From positions 186,001-250,000 of the forward strand of contig NZ_JAFCJT010000006.1 of assembly GCF_018130785.1 (NCBI RefSeq): a stretch of 64,000 bases of DNA. The letters are read 5' to 3'. The notes beneath the pieces were generated by a model. It saw only the letters and a list, made by a program, of their open reading frames with translations, was not told where the DNA came from and did no database searches. Position numbers and translations under genes: made by a program. This stretch comes from Bradyrhizobium liaoningense (lineage in GTDB: Bacteria; Pseudomonadota; Alphaproteobacteria; Rhizobiales; Xanthobacteraceae). This document shows positions 8,293 to 15,702 of this stretch, in pieces; within the stretch, counting starts at the first letter, position 1, and each line of letters starts with the position of its first letter.

Positions 8293-9072
8293 TTAACTCG
8301 CTTTGGGCACGAAGGCGCCCGGCGGAATGTGGCCTTCGACATAGGCGTGCTGGAGCGCATCGAGCTGCACCCACAGCACGTTGGTCTTGAAGATCAGCGC
8401 GTTGCACACCTGCGCGCGCTGCTCCGGCGTCGTGGCATGCGCCTTGACATAGTCGAGCGCGAAACCTGCGTCGCGCGGCGCCTGCGCCAGCCGCCGCTTG
8501 AAATAGCTCATGATGTCAGGATTGACGAAGTCGTAATGCTCCAGCATGCCGGAGATGCGTTCTTCATGCAGGTTCGGCGCGAACAGCTCGGTGAGCGAGG
8601 AGGCGATCGCTTCCAGCGGGCTCTTCTCGCGGCAGTAATGGACATAGGCTTCCACCGCGAAGCGCGTCGCCGGCAAGATGCCTTCGGTCGATTCCACGTA
8701 AGCCGTGTCGAGCCCGAGGCCTTCGGTCAGCTTCAGCCAGCGCTCGATGCCGCCCTCGGAGCCGACATCGCCGTCATGGTCCTCGATGCGGTGGCGCCAT
8801 TCCAGCCGCGTGGCGCGGTCGCGGAAGCGCGAGATCACTACGGCGTCCTTGATCGGGATCGTGCTCTGGTAATAGTAGCGGTTCAGCGCCCAGGCCTGCA
8901 CCTGGCCCTTGTTCAGCTTGCCGCCGTGCAGCAGCTTATGGAACGGATGCAGGCTGTGATAGCGCGTCGCGCCGATATGGCGCAGCGTCGCCTCCAGCTC
9001 CTCGGCCGAGTTGAGCCTGATGTCCTTGCCGATCGAGAGCGCGGTCATTCCAGTCAGTGACGCGGCATTCAC
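8293..9072 (-). CDS. pqqC: Pyrroloquinoline-quinone synthase
   Basis: 259 residues. PqqC catalyses the last step, the cofactor-free oxidation and ring closure to PQQ. The family signature HPFHKLLHGGKLNKGQVQAW and NRYYYQSTIPIKDA are intact, as are the active-site region HRIEDHDGD and HYDFVNPDI. The ATG at 9072 overlaps the pqqB stop by four bases; an internal ATG at 9048 (MTALSIG) is an alternative start. Confidence 0.97.
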   Translation of the reverse strand: MNAASLTGMTALSIGKDIRLNSAEELEATLRHIGATRYHSLHPFHKLLHGGKLNKGQVQAWALNRYYYQSTIPIKDAVVISRFRDRATRLEWRHRIEDHDGDVGSEGGIERWLKLTEGLGLDTAYVESTEGILPATRFAVEAYVHYCREKSPLEAIASSLTELFAPNLHEERISGMLEHYDFVNPDIMSYFKRRLAQAPRDAGFALDYVKAHATTPEQRAQVCNALIFKTNVLWVQLDALQHAYVEGHIPPGAFVPKAS

Positions 9073-9998
9073 AGCACGATCTCCATTCCGTCGGCGGGTA
9101 TCTGCCAGCCCGCCGCCTCGAGCGCTTTACGCTCCGGCGTATCGGGCAGCAGCGCCGGATTCGAGTTATTGATATGCAGAAACATCTTCCTGTCGAGAGT
9201 GAGGTCGGCTAGGCGCGCGATCGCGCCATCGTGACCGGACATCGCGACATGGCCCATGCTCTTGCCGGTCTTGTGGCCGAGCCCGGCCCGGATCATCTCG
9301 TCGTCCTGCCAGACCGTGCCGTCGAAGAACACCAGCGCTGCGCCATCGATCTCGGCCTTGAGCGCGTCGGTGACCTCGGCGCAGGCGGCGATGAAATAGA
9401 AGCATTTGCCGGTGGTCTTGTCGGTGACCTTCAGGCCCAGCGTATCGCCGTCGCCAACTTCGCCGCCGGGATGCGCCTTGCCTTCCAGATACCAGGCCGA
9501 CTTTCCGGGCACGGCGAAGGGCAGCACTTCCAGCCCCGAGCGCGCGCCATCAGGCAATCGCGGCTCAAAGGGCTCGCTGATGCCGACCGGCTGGCGCCGC
9601 ACGTTCTTCTCGTTCAGCACGTTGAAGATGCTGTTGGCGCTGAGAATCGCCAGCACCTTCTCATGGGCGTAGAGCGTGAAGGGCGAGCCCTCGCGCATCG
9701 ACAGCAGGCCCGCGACCGCATCCACTTCGCTGTTGGTCAGGATCACGCCGGCGATTGGCGTATGGCGCAACGCGCCGGCCCTGGGATGCAGTTGCGGCGT
9801 GGCGTTCAACTGCTGACGAAGATCGGGGGACGCGTTGATCAGGAACCAATGCTCGCCGTCGCCGCTGAAGGCGACCGAGGCCTGGGTTCGCTGAAGCTCC
9901 TGGCCGTTTTCACGGGCCGCCCGGCAGCCCTCACACCCGCAATTCCATTGCGGGACTCCGCCGCCGGCCCCGGCGCCCAGGACGACGACGCGAAGCAT
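9069..9998 (-). CDS. pqqB: PQQ biosynthesis protein B (metallo-hydrolase fold)
   Basis: 309 residues, the normal PqqB length. The family start VVVLGAGAGGGVPQWNCGC and the Cys-rich CGCEGC segment are present, as is LINASPDLRQQL. PqqB belongs to the metallo-beta-lactamase fold and has been shown to hydroxylate a tyrosine-derived intermediate. A good Shine-Dalgarno (GGAG) lies about 8 bases before the ATG. It begins 129 bp after the pqqA stop, behind a long inverted repeat. Confidence 0.97.
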   Translation of the reverse strand: MLRVVVLGAGAGGGVPQWNCGCEGCRAARENGQELQRTQASVAFSGDGEHWFLINASPDLRQQLNATPQLHPRAGALRHTPIAGVILTNSEVDAVAGLLSMREGSPFTLYAHEKVLAILSANSIFNVLNEKNVRRQPVGISEPFEPRLPDGARSGLEVLPFAVPGKSAWYLEGKAHPGGEVGDGDTLGLKVTDKTTGKCFYFIAACAEVTDALKAEIDGAALVFFDGTVWQDDEMIRAGLGHKTGKSMGHVAMSGHDGAIARLADLTLDRKMFLHINNSNPALLPDTPERKALEAAGWQIPADGMEIVL

Positions 9999-10025
9999 AC
10001 TACGTCTCCTGGAGGGAACGTCGCG

Positions 10026-10102
10026 AGGTGGATCTCAGGCCGACACAGATGCCGACAAACTTAATATCTTCCGGAAACCGATCGTGACCGAAAGATCCAC
10101 CT
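10026..10102. promoter_or_regulatory. Inverted repeat in the pqqA-pqqB gap
   Basis: AGGTGGATCT at 10026-10035 and AGATCCACCT at 10093-10102 are exact reverse complements, enclosing 57 bases. In the pqq mRNA this could form a stem between the pqqA stop and the pqqB ribosome site. Such a structure could let pqqA message accumulate above that of the enzymes, as reported for other pqq operons; here that is inference. Confidence 0.5.
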
Positions 10103-10127
10103 GCGCAGAACGCAAACCACCAACCGC

Positions 10128-10208
10128 CTACTTGCGGGTGGCGCTGACATACATATTGATTTCCATGCCACACGGCACTTCGACGATCTTCGGGGCTTTC
10201 CAGGCCAT
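10128..10208 (-). CDS. pqqA: PQQ precursor peptide PqqA
   Basis: A 26-residue peptide starting MAWKAPKIVEVPCGMEI. The Glu and Tyr that become PQQ are E16 and Y20 in the core EINMY, with the usual three-residue spacing. A purine-rich ribosome site (GGAGAG) lies about 10 bases upstream. It is the first gene of pqqABCDE on the minus strand and is shorter than the usual ORF cut-off. Confidence 0.97.
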   Translation of the reverse strand: MAWKAPKIVEVPCGMEINMYVSATRK

Positions 10209-10455
10209 TTTGGCTCTCCATGTCACGAATTCGGACGTATCCGCCCAACGGTTAAATTAATGCGAGCGGAAAAGTTCGCTAGTGAAATCTTCCCGAGAAA
10301 GTCATGTTGCGCCGCGAAAAATGATGGGGGAACATCACTTCCGGTGATGCTGCCTTGCGCATGGCGCATTCGGTCGCGAACCCTGTCCTGATAAAGCAGT
10401 TGTGAGTGCAGTGCAGCTTTCAATCCGGTACAGGCGACCCAATTGGACCTTCGTG
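10209..10455. other. Divergent promoter region of pqqA and the DUF6894 gene
   Basis: 247 bp without a gene. It must hold the pqqA promoter on the minus strand and probably that of the DUF6894 gene on the plus strand. No confident sigma-70 hexamers or operator could be named by eye. Confidence 0.4.
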
Positions 10456-10713
10456 ATGCCCAGATACTTCTTCAACACCCGCATCGGCGACGAACTGATC
10501 GTGGATCCCGACGGAGAGGACCTGCGTAACCCCGATCGCGCCTGGGAGGTCGCCCGCCAGATGATCCTGGAGGTGGTGAGGTCGGAGGGCGCCCAGCCGG
10601 CGCTGCTCGAGGCGGTGATCGAAGTGACCGACGTCGAGGGGGAGATCGTGCTGGAGTTTCCCTTCAGCGAGGCCCTTTTGGACATGCCGGACCAGTCCGC
10701 GACGAGGCATTGA
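10456..10713 (+). CDS. DUF6894 family small protein
   Basis: 85 residues starting MPRYFFNTRIGDELIVDPDG. The opening 'MPRYFF...D...DPDGEDL' is the signature of the DUF6894 family, which is widespread in Bradyrhizobium and relatives, often in many copies. The function is unknown. The ATG at 10456 fits the family start; the longer frame from 10402 has no match to it. A palindromic repeat follows 25 bp after the stop. Confidence 0.88.
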   Translation: MPRYFFNTRIGDELIVDPDGEDLRNPDRAWEVARQMILEVVRSEGAQPALLEAVIEVTDVEGEIVLEFPFSEALLDMPDQSATRH

Positions 10714-10737
10714 GGCCCTAGGCCAAGCTCCCTCCAC

Positions 10738-10823
10738 CGTCATTTCGAGCGAAGCGAAGCAATCCAGAATCCCTCCGCGGAGGCAGTCTGGATTGCTTCG
10801 TCGCGCCGCTCCTCGCAATGACG
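10738..10823. repeat. REP-like palindrome, CGTCATT...AATGACG family, copy 1
   Basis: Left end CGTCATTTCGAGCGAAGCGA, right end CTCCTCGCAATGACG, with an inner hairpin GCAATCCAGA...TCTGGATTGC around CTCCGCGGAGG. This is the most frequent repeat of the window. Full copies are at 10738, 13075, 13242, 13730, 13897, 15593, 19458 and 56119, and a reduced copy at 22090. Confidence 0.9.
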
Positions 10824-10919
10824 GCAAATGCGGCAATCCGGGGCGTTCGCTCCCCGCGAAATCCGCATGGCTTTGCTGCGTTCCCGGCGCTAAAAGACGC
10901 CGGTTAAACGGAGCAAGCC

Positions 10920-12320
10920 ATGCAAGATCTCTGGCGCCTGTCGGCCGCCGACCTCGCGACCCTCGTCAAATCCAAAAAGGTCTCCGCCAGGGAGGCAGCC
11001 AAGGCCGGTTTGGCCCGCCTGGACGCCGTCAATCCCCAGCTCAACGCGGTGATCGACCACCGGCCGGAGGACGTGCTCAAGCAGGCTGACGCCGTCGATG
11101 CCGCCATCGCCAGGGGAGAGGATCCCGGTGTGCTCGCCGGCGTGCCCGTCACCATCAAGGCCAATGTCGACCAGGAAGGCTTTGCCACTACCAACGGCCT
11201 GAAGCTCCAGCGCGACCTGATCGCGCGCGAGGACAATCCGGTGGTCGCCAATTTCCGCAAATCCGGCGCCATTCTCCTTGGCCGCACCAATTGTCCGGCC
11301 TTCTCCTATCGCTGGTTCACCACCAACCTCGTCCATGGCGACACCAAGAACCCCCGCGACGCCTCGCTGACGCCGGGCGGCTCGTCCGGCGGCGCCGGCT
11401 CGGCGGTCGCGGCCGGCATCGGCCACATCGCCCATGGCACCGACATCGCCGGCTCGGTCCGCTACCCCGCTTATGCCTGCGGCGTGCACGGCCTGCGCCC
11501 GACTTTGGGCCGCATCCCCGCCTTCAACCCGGCACTGCCGGAGCGTCCGATCGGGCCGCAGATCATGGCAGTGTCGGGTCCGCTGGCGCGCACCGTCAAC
11601 GACCTCAGGATCTCGCTCGAAGCGATGTCGGCCCGCGACATCCGCGACCCCTGGTTCGTGCCGGCGCCGCTGGAAGGCCCCGCGCGGCCGAAGCGCGCCG
11701 CGCTCTGCCTCAACCCGAACGGTCTTGCCACCACGCCTGAAGTGAAGGCCGCGGTGAGCGATGCCGGCAAGCGGCTCGAGCGTGCCGGCTGGACCGTCGA
11801 AATGATCGAGGACACGCCACCGATGCGTGAAGCCGTCGAGTGGCAGATCAAGCTGTGGCTCGGCGACGGCTATGAGGCGCAGCTCGAGATGGCCGAGCGT
11901 GAAGGCGATCCCGGCGCGCTGGCGTGCCTCCGCGGCAATCGCGGCAGAGTCACGCCAATGGATCAGGCCAACTACGCCAAGGCACTGACCCGCCGCGCCA
12001 CGCTGACGCGCGACTGGATGATGTTCTTCGAGAGGTACGCCGTGCTGCTGACGCCGGTCTCCGGCGAGCTGCCGTTCCCCGATCATCTCGACCGCAAGGA
12101 CGACGAGTCCTTTAAGCGGGTCTGGGAAGCGCAGCTGCCGCAGATCGCCATCCCCTTCATGGGATTGCCGGGCCTCGTGGTCTCCACGGGTCTCGTCGGC
12201 AAGGCGCCTGTCGGCGTGCACATCGTGTCCGGCCGCTACCGCGAGGATCTATGTCTGCGCGCCGGCGAAGCGATCGAGGCGGGCGGCGTGCCGCCGTCGC
12301 CGATCGATCCCGTGGGTTAG
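10920..12320 (+). CDS. Amidase (amidase signature family)
   Basis: 466 residues. The Ser-cisSer-Lys triad of the amidase signature family can be placed: Lys80 in VPVTIKAN, Ser155 in TPGGSSGGAGSA, and the nucleophile Ser179 in GTDIAGSVRYPA. It hydrolyses an amide bond, substrate unknown; GatA is unlikely because no gatB or gatC is near and the flanking sequence differs. It starts a tight plus-strand group: the glutathione peroxidase gene begins two bases after its stop. Confidence 0.92.
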   Translation: MQDLWRLSAADLATLVKSKKVSAREAAKAGLARLDAVNPQLNAVIDHRPEDVLKQADAVDAAIARGEDPGVLAGVPVTIKANVDQEGFATTNGLKLQRDLIAREDNPVVANFRKSGAILLGRTNCPAFSYRWFTTNLVHGDTKNPRDASLTPGGSSGGAGSAVAAGIGHIAHGTDIAGSVRYPAYACGVHGLRPTLGRIPAFNPALPERPIGPQIMAVSGPLARTVNDLRISLEAMSARDIRDPWFVPAPLEGPARPKRAALCLNPNGLATTPEVKAAVSDAGKRLERAGWTVEMIEDTPPMREAVEWQIKLWLGDGYEAQLEMAEREGDPGALACLRGNRGRVTPMDQANYAKALTRRATLTRDWMMFFERYAVLLTPVSGELPFPDHLDRKDDESFKRVWEAQLPQIAIPFMGLPGLVVSTGLVGKAPVGVHIVSGRYREDLCLRAGEAIEAGGVPPSPIDPVG

Positions 12321-12322
12321 CG

Positions 12323-12799
12323 ATGTCTGCGATCTACGACTTCAAGGCCAACTCGCTTCTCGGCGAGGAGGTCGCCCTGCGCCGTTTCGAAGGGCAGGTG
12401 CTGCTGATCGTCAACACTGCGAGCAAATGCGGCTTCACGCCACAATATCGCGGGCTGGAGGACCTCTATCGCGATCTCTCGCCGCGCGGCTTTTCCGTGC
12501 TCGGCTTTCCCTGCAACCAGTTCGGCGCGCAGGAGCCGGGGCAGGCGAGCGAGATCCAGGCGTTCTGCTCGACCAACTACGACGTCACTTTCCCCCTGTT
12601 CGAGAAGATCGACGTCAACGGCGCCCACGCGCACCCTCTGTATGAGTACCTGAAACGCCAGCAATCCGGACTCTTGGGCGCTTCCATCAAATGGAATTTC
12701 ACCAAATTCCTGGTGGACCGTGCCGGCAAGGTGATCGCGCGCTACGCGCCGACCGCGCGGCCGGAAGGATTGCGGCAGCAAATCGAGACCCTGTTATGA
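12323..12799 (+). CDS. Glutathione peroxidase (Cys type)
   Basis: 158 residues from MSAIYDF; the longer frame from 12251 overlaps the amidase. The active-site Cys is C36 in NTASKCGFTPQY, with the partner motifs FPCNQFGAQEPG and IKWNFTKFLVD. It uses cysteine instead of selenocysteine, and such enzymes often take electrons from thioredoxin. It lies two bases after the amidase and its stop overlaps the next start (ATGA), so the three genes are likely one operon. Confidence 0.94.
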   Translation: MSAIYDFKANSLLGEEVALRRFEGQVLLIVNTASKCGFTPQYRGLEDLYRDLSPRGFSVLGFPCNQFGAQEPGQASEIQAFCSTNYDVTFPLFEKIDVNGAHAHPLYEYLKRQQSGLLGASIKWNFTKFLVDRAGKVIARYAPTARPEGLRQQIETLL

Positions 12800-13053
12800 G
12801 CGAGACAATCATGAGCGACGAATTTCCGGACCGCCTCTCGGTCGATCCGAACAGCCCCTATTACAATGCGGACATCCTGGCGCGCGACGTCGGCATCCGC
12901 TTCAAGGGCGTCGAGAAGACCAATGTCGAGGAGTACTGTATCAGCGAAGGCTGGGTCCGCGTTGCCGCCGGCAACGCCAAGGACCGCTACGGCAACCCGC
13001 TGACGATCAAGGTACATGGCCCGGTCGAGCCGTATTTCAGGGACAAGAAGTAG
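12796..13053 (+). CDS. DUF3297 family small protein
   Basis: 85 residues beginning MSETIMSDEFPDRLSVDPN. The run GIRFKGVEKTNVEEYCISEG and the ending GPVEPYF are typical of DUF3297, a small proteobacterial family of unknown role. Two starts are possible: the ATG at 12796, overlapping the previous stop, and one at 12811 (MSDEFPDRL), which matches the family start better. Confidence 0.88.
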   Translation: MSETIMSDEFPDRLSVDPNSPYYNADILARDVGIRFKGVEKTNVEEYCISEGWVRVAAGNAKDRYGNPLTIKVHGPVEPYFRDKK

Positions 13054-13074
13054 GCGCGAAGCGCTCTCGCCACG

Positions 13075-13342
13075 CGTCATTGCGAGCGCGGCGAAGCATT
13101 CCAGAGTCTATCCGCGGAGGCAGTCTGGATTGCTTCGTCGCAAGAGCTCCTCGCAATGACGGTGGAGATGGCGGCGTCTCACAACAGCGCTGTGGCCCGG
13201 GGACGGCGGGCTCTGATTGGCTCAGGTGCTGCAACACACTCCGTCATTGCGAGCGTAGCGAAGCAATCCAGATTTTTCCGCGGAGGTAGTCTGGATTGCT
13301 TCGTCGCAAGCGCTCCTAGCAATGACGATGTTGCGAAAGCCT
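13075..13342. repeat. Composite repeat unit A, left of the GIY-YIG gene
   Basis: Two REP-like palindromes (13075-13161 and 13242-13327) are joined by an 80-bp spacer containing AACAGCGCTGTGGCCCGGGG and CAGGTGCTGCAACACACT. After the second palindrome comes TTGCGAAAGC. The same arrangement recurs as unit B at 13730-13993, in the same orientation. The two spacers differ at about ten of 80 positions by eye, so the pair is a diverged duplication of the whole unit and not a chance pairing of REPs. Confidence 0.85.
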
Positions 13343-13397
13343 CGCAATCATCTTTTGGTTGTGTTATCGTGGAGGCTCTCCTCAACTGAGCGCAATC

Positions 13398-13685
13398 ATG
13401 AAACAGCCTTGCGTGTACATGTTCGCCAATCGCCGCAACGGGACCATCTACACAGGCGTCACCTCGAATCCGCCGCGCCGCGCATTCGAGCATCGTGAGG
13501 GGCTGGTAAAGGGCTTCTCGTCGAAATACGCCTGCAAGCTCCTCGTCTGGTACGAATTGCGCGCGACGATGACCGACGCCATCACACGCGAGAAGCAGAT
13601 CAAGGCTGGGAGCCGGGCGAAGAAACTCGCGCTGATCGAGAGCGCCAATCCAGACTGGACAGATTTATACGAGACGTTGATCTGA
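13398..13685 (+). CDS. Small GIY-YIG nuclease-domain protein
   Basis: 95 residues from MKQPCVYMFANR; the frame is open 13 codons further upstream without a family match. It is a single GIY-YIG domain: the 'GIY' strand is CVYMF, the 'YIG' strand is TIYTGVT, the catalytic Arg is in NPPRRAFEHR, and the catalytic Glu is in TREKQIKAG. This is the YhbQ/UPF0213-like stand-alone type, with no DNA-binding domain. It probably cuts DNA; its biological role is unknown. It lies alone between two copies of a composite REP repeat. Confidence 0.9.
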   Translation: MKQPCVYMFANRRNGTIYTGVTSNPPRRAFEHREGLVKGFSSKYACKLLVWYELRATMTDAITREKQIKAGSRAKKLALIESANPDWTDLYETLI

Positions 13686-13729
13686 CCGCAAGACGTTAGC
13701 AATCTTGCGCAGGCGGCCGCCACATGCTC

Positions 13730-13993
13730 CGTCATTGCGAGCGCAGCGAAGCAATCCAGAGTCCACCCACGGAGGTAGTCTGGATTGCTTCGTCGCAAGT
13801 GCTCCTCGCAATGACGGTAGAGATGGCGGCGCCTAACAACAGCGCTGTGGCCCGGGGATGGCAAGCTCCGACTGGTTCAGGTGCTGCAACACACTTCGTC
13901 ATTGCGAGCGCAGCGAAGCAATCCAGACTGCCGCCGCAGAACGACTCTGGATTGCTTCGCTGCGCTCGCAATGACGCGACGTGGCGAAAGCTT
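13730..13993. repeat. Composite repeat unit B, right of the GIY-YIG gene
   Basis: REP-like palindromes at 13730-13816 and 13897-13976 are joined by an 80-bp spacer nearly the same as that of unit A (AACAGCGCTGTGGCCCGGGG and CAGGTGCTGCAACACACT shared). The run TGGCGAAAGC after the second palindrome matches TTGCGAAAGC after unit A. It ends about 40 bp before the stop codon of the convergent MmgE/PrpD gene. Confidence 0.85.
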
Positions 13994-14033
13994 GCCGCTT
14001 CTTACGACAGCCCCATGTCCGGGCGCGTCGCCA

Positions 14034-15482
14034 TCACCCGCGTTGCAACAGCGGCCGCAGCGTGCGGATATCCGTCACGGCCTCGATCCCATACACCGAC
14101 TTGATCAGCTGCTCCGCCTTCTGGCCTCCCACCACCGGTGCAATCAGATCGCGCGCCTTCTCGACCACCTCTTCCCGCGTCATCGGATTACGCGGCGTGC
14201 CGCGGACGGCGGTGACGCGTTCGGAGAGGCGGGTGCCGTCGGTGAGCTCGATCTCGACAATGGCGACGCGCACCGGCAGCAGCTTTGCCAGTTCCTCGTC
14301 GCGTACCAGATTCACCTTGGCGCGTTGCTTCAACACCGCGGCGTCCTGCATGCGCGGCTTGTCGTGGGCGGCGTGGAAGGATGCGGTCTTGTCGAGCAGC
14401 ATCACGGCGACCATGTGCTGGAGGCAGATATCGGGGATGTCGCGGTTGTCCACGACCTCGGCGACCGACGGGGCAAGGCGCACCGTCACGCGCTTGACCT
14501 GCTCGGCCTCGAACGCCCGCTTGCCGCGGATCGCATAGACCGCATCGAGCGGTCCCTGGATCGGCGAGCCCACGGTCCATTTCTTGATGTCAGTGCCTGC
14601 GACCTCGTAGCGCTCGCCGAGCTTGTCCACGAGCTTTGCGGTCACAGCCTTCGGCGCATAGGCGAGGAAATAATTGTCCGGGCCTGAGAACACGTCGTCG
14701 ACGCCGTTCCAGTCCGAACGCACCAGCAGCGCCGCGGTGACGCCGTTGCGGGCCGGCATGCCGGCAAACACAAAACCCTTCTCGATGTGGTCGACGTCGC
14801 GCCGCCAAACGATGAAGCCGGATGATTGCTGCGCGGCATAGTCGAGCACCCAGCGCATCCGGCGCGCGTCAAAGCCGGCGACACAAGCTGCAGCAGCCGA
14901 GGCGCAGAACGTGCCGGCAATGCTGTGCGTGCTCAGCACGCTCTCATAGCTGAAATCGGCCCCGCCCATCGCCATCACCACGCGCGTGCCGACGTCGTAG
15001 CCCAGCGTCACCGCCCGCAGGAAGTGCGCGCCATCGATGCCGAGGTTTTCGCCGAGCGCAAGCGCGGCCGGAACGACCGAAGAGCCGGGATGCGAGCGCG
15101 ACGGGCTGTGCGAATCGTCGGTCTCGTCGGCATGCGCCATCACGCCGTTGGCGAGTGCGGCCTCGACTGGCGATGCGGTCGATGTCGTGCCGGCGACGGT
15201 CGACGTTCCCTGCGCGGCATTGGCGCGGATATAGCGCTGCGCGGCCTGGCCGGGCGGCAGCTCCGACCCTGAGATCATTGAGGCCAGCGTGTCGAGAATG
15301 TGGTGCTTGGCGTGTTCGACGACGTCAGGCGGCAGCGCGCGGGTTTTCGCGGCACTCATGTAGTCGCAGAGCGCCGTCATCTCCGGCCCCGAACCGGAGC
15401 CTTCCGCGAAACTGCGTGCAGGCGAAAGCGAGAGGCTGGTTGCCGCCGCTGCGGTCAGTCTGAGAAAGTCGCGTCGTTTCAT
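14034..15482 (-). CDS. MmgE/PrpD family protein with Tat signal
   Basis: 482 residues from MKRRDFLRLTAAAATS; the frame continues to 15674, but those 64 extra codons cross a REP repeat and are not protein-like. The body matches MmgE/PrpD (2-methylcitrate dehydratase/aconitate-decarboxylase fold): AHHHILDT-like KHHILDTLASM, ANGVMAHADETDDSH, HPGSSVVPAALALGE and the C-terminal lid. The N-terminus is a twin-arginine signal (KRRDFLRL, then a hydrophobic stretch ending SPARSFA). Known family enzymes are cytosolic, so an exported form is unusual; its substrate is unknown. Confidence 0.88.
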   Translation of the reverse strand: MKRRDFLRLTAAAATSLSLSPARSFAEGSGSGPEMTALCDYMSAAKTRALPPDVVEHAKHHILDTLASMISGSELPPGQAAQRYIRANAAQGTSTVAGTTSTASPVEAALANGVMAHADETDDSHSPSRSHPGSSVVPAALALGENLGIDGAHFLRAVTLGYDVGTRVVMAMGGADFSYESVLSTHSIAGTFCASAAAACVAGFDARRMRWVLDYAAQQSSGFIVWRRDVDHIEKGFVFAGMPARNGVTAALLVRSDWNGVDDVFSGPDNYFLAYAPKAVTAKLVDKLGERYEVAGTDIKKWTVGSPIQGPLDAVYAIRGKRAFEAEQVKRVTVRLAPSVAEVVDNRDIPDICLQHMVAVMLLDKTASFHAAHDKPRMQDAAVLKQRAKVNLVRDEELAKLLPVRVAIVEIELTDGTRLSERVTAVRGTPRNPMTREEVVEKARDLIAPVVGGQKAEQLIKSVYGIEAVTDIRTLRPLLQRG

Positions 15483-15592
15483 GGTGTCCCGTCTTTGGTG
15501 CAGGAGTTCGATGAAACGGATAGCGCTTAGGACAGCCGCGTGTCCAGTAGCCGACGCTGGCGCCAGAAGCGCCCGGGGTGCCACCACATCTC

Positions 15593-15679
15593 CGTCATTG
15601 CGAGCGCAGCGAAGCAATCCAGTCTCTCTCCGCGGAGACAGTCTGGATTGCTTCGTCGCAAGAGCTCCTCGCAATGACG
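15593..15679. repeat. REP-like palindrome, CGTCATT...AATGACG family
   Basis: Starts CGTCATTGCGAGCGCAGCGA and ends CTCCTCGCAATGACG, with CTCCGCGGAG inside. It lies between the MmgE/PrpD start and the end of the malonyl-CoA decarboxylase gene, both on the minus strand. Read through on the minus strand it encodes the peptide LLRCARND that often contaminates over-long gene starts. Confidence 0.9.
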
Positions 15680-15702
15680 ACGGGGCGCGAGCAGGGCTGC
15701 CC

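Noticed and set aside
13075..13993. Possible CRISPR array
   Set aside because: Repeats are about 85 bp palindromes at uneven spacing with a gene in between and conserved spacers; there are no cas genes.
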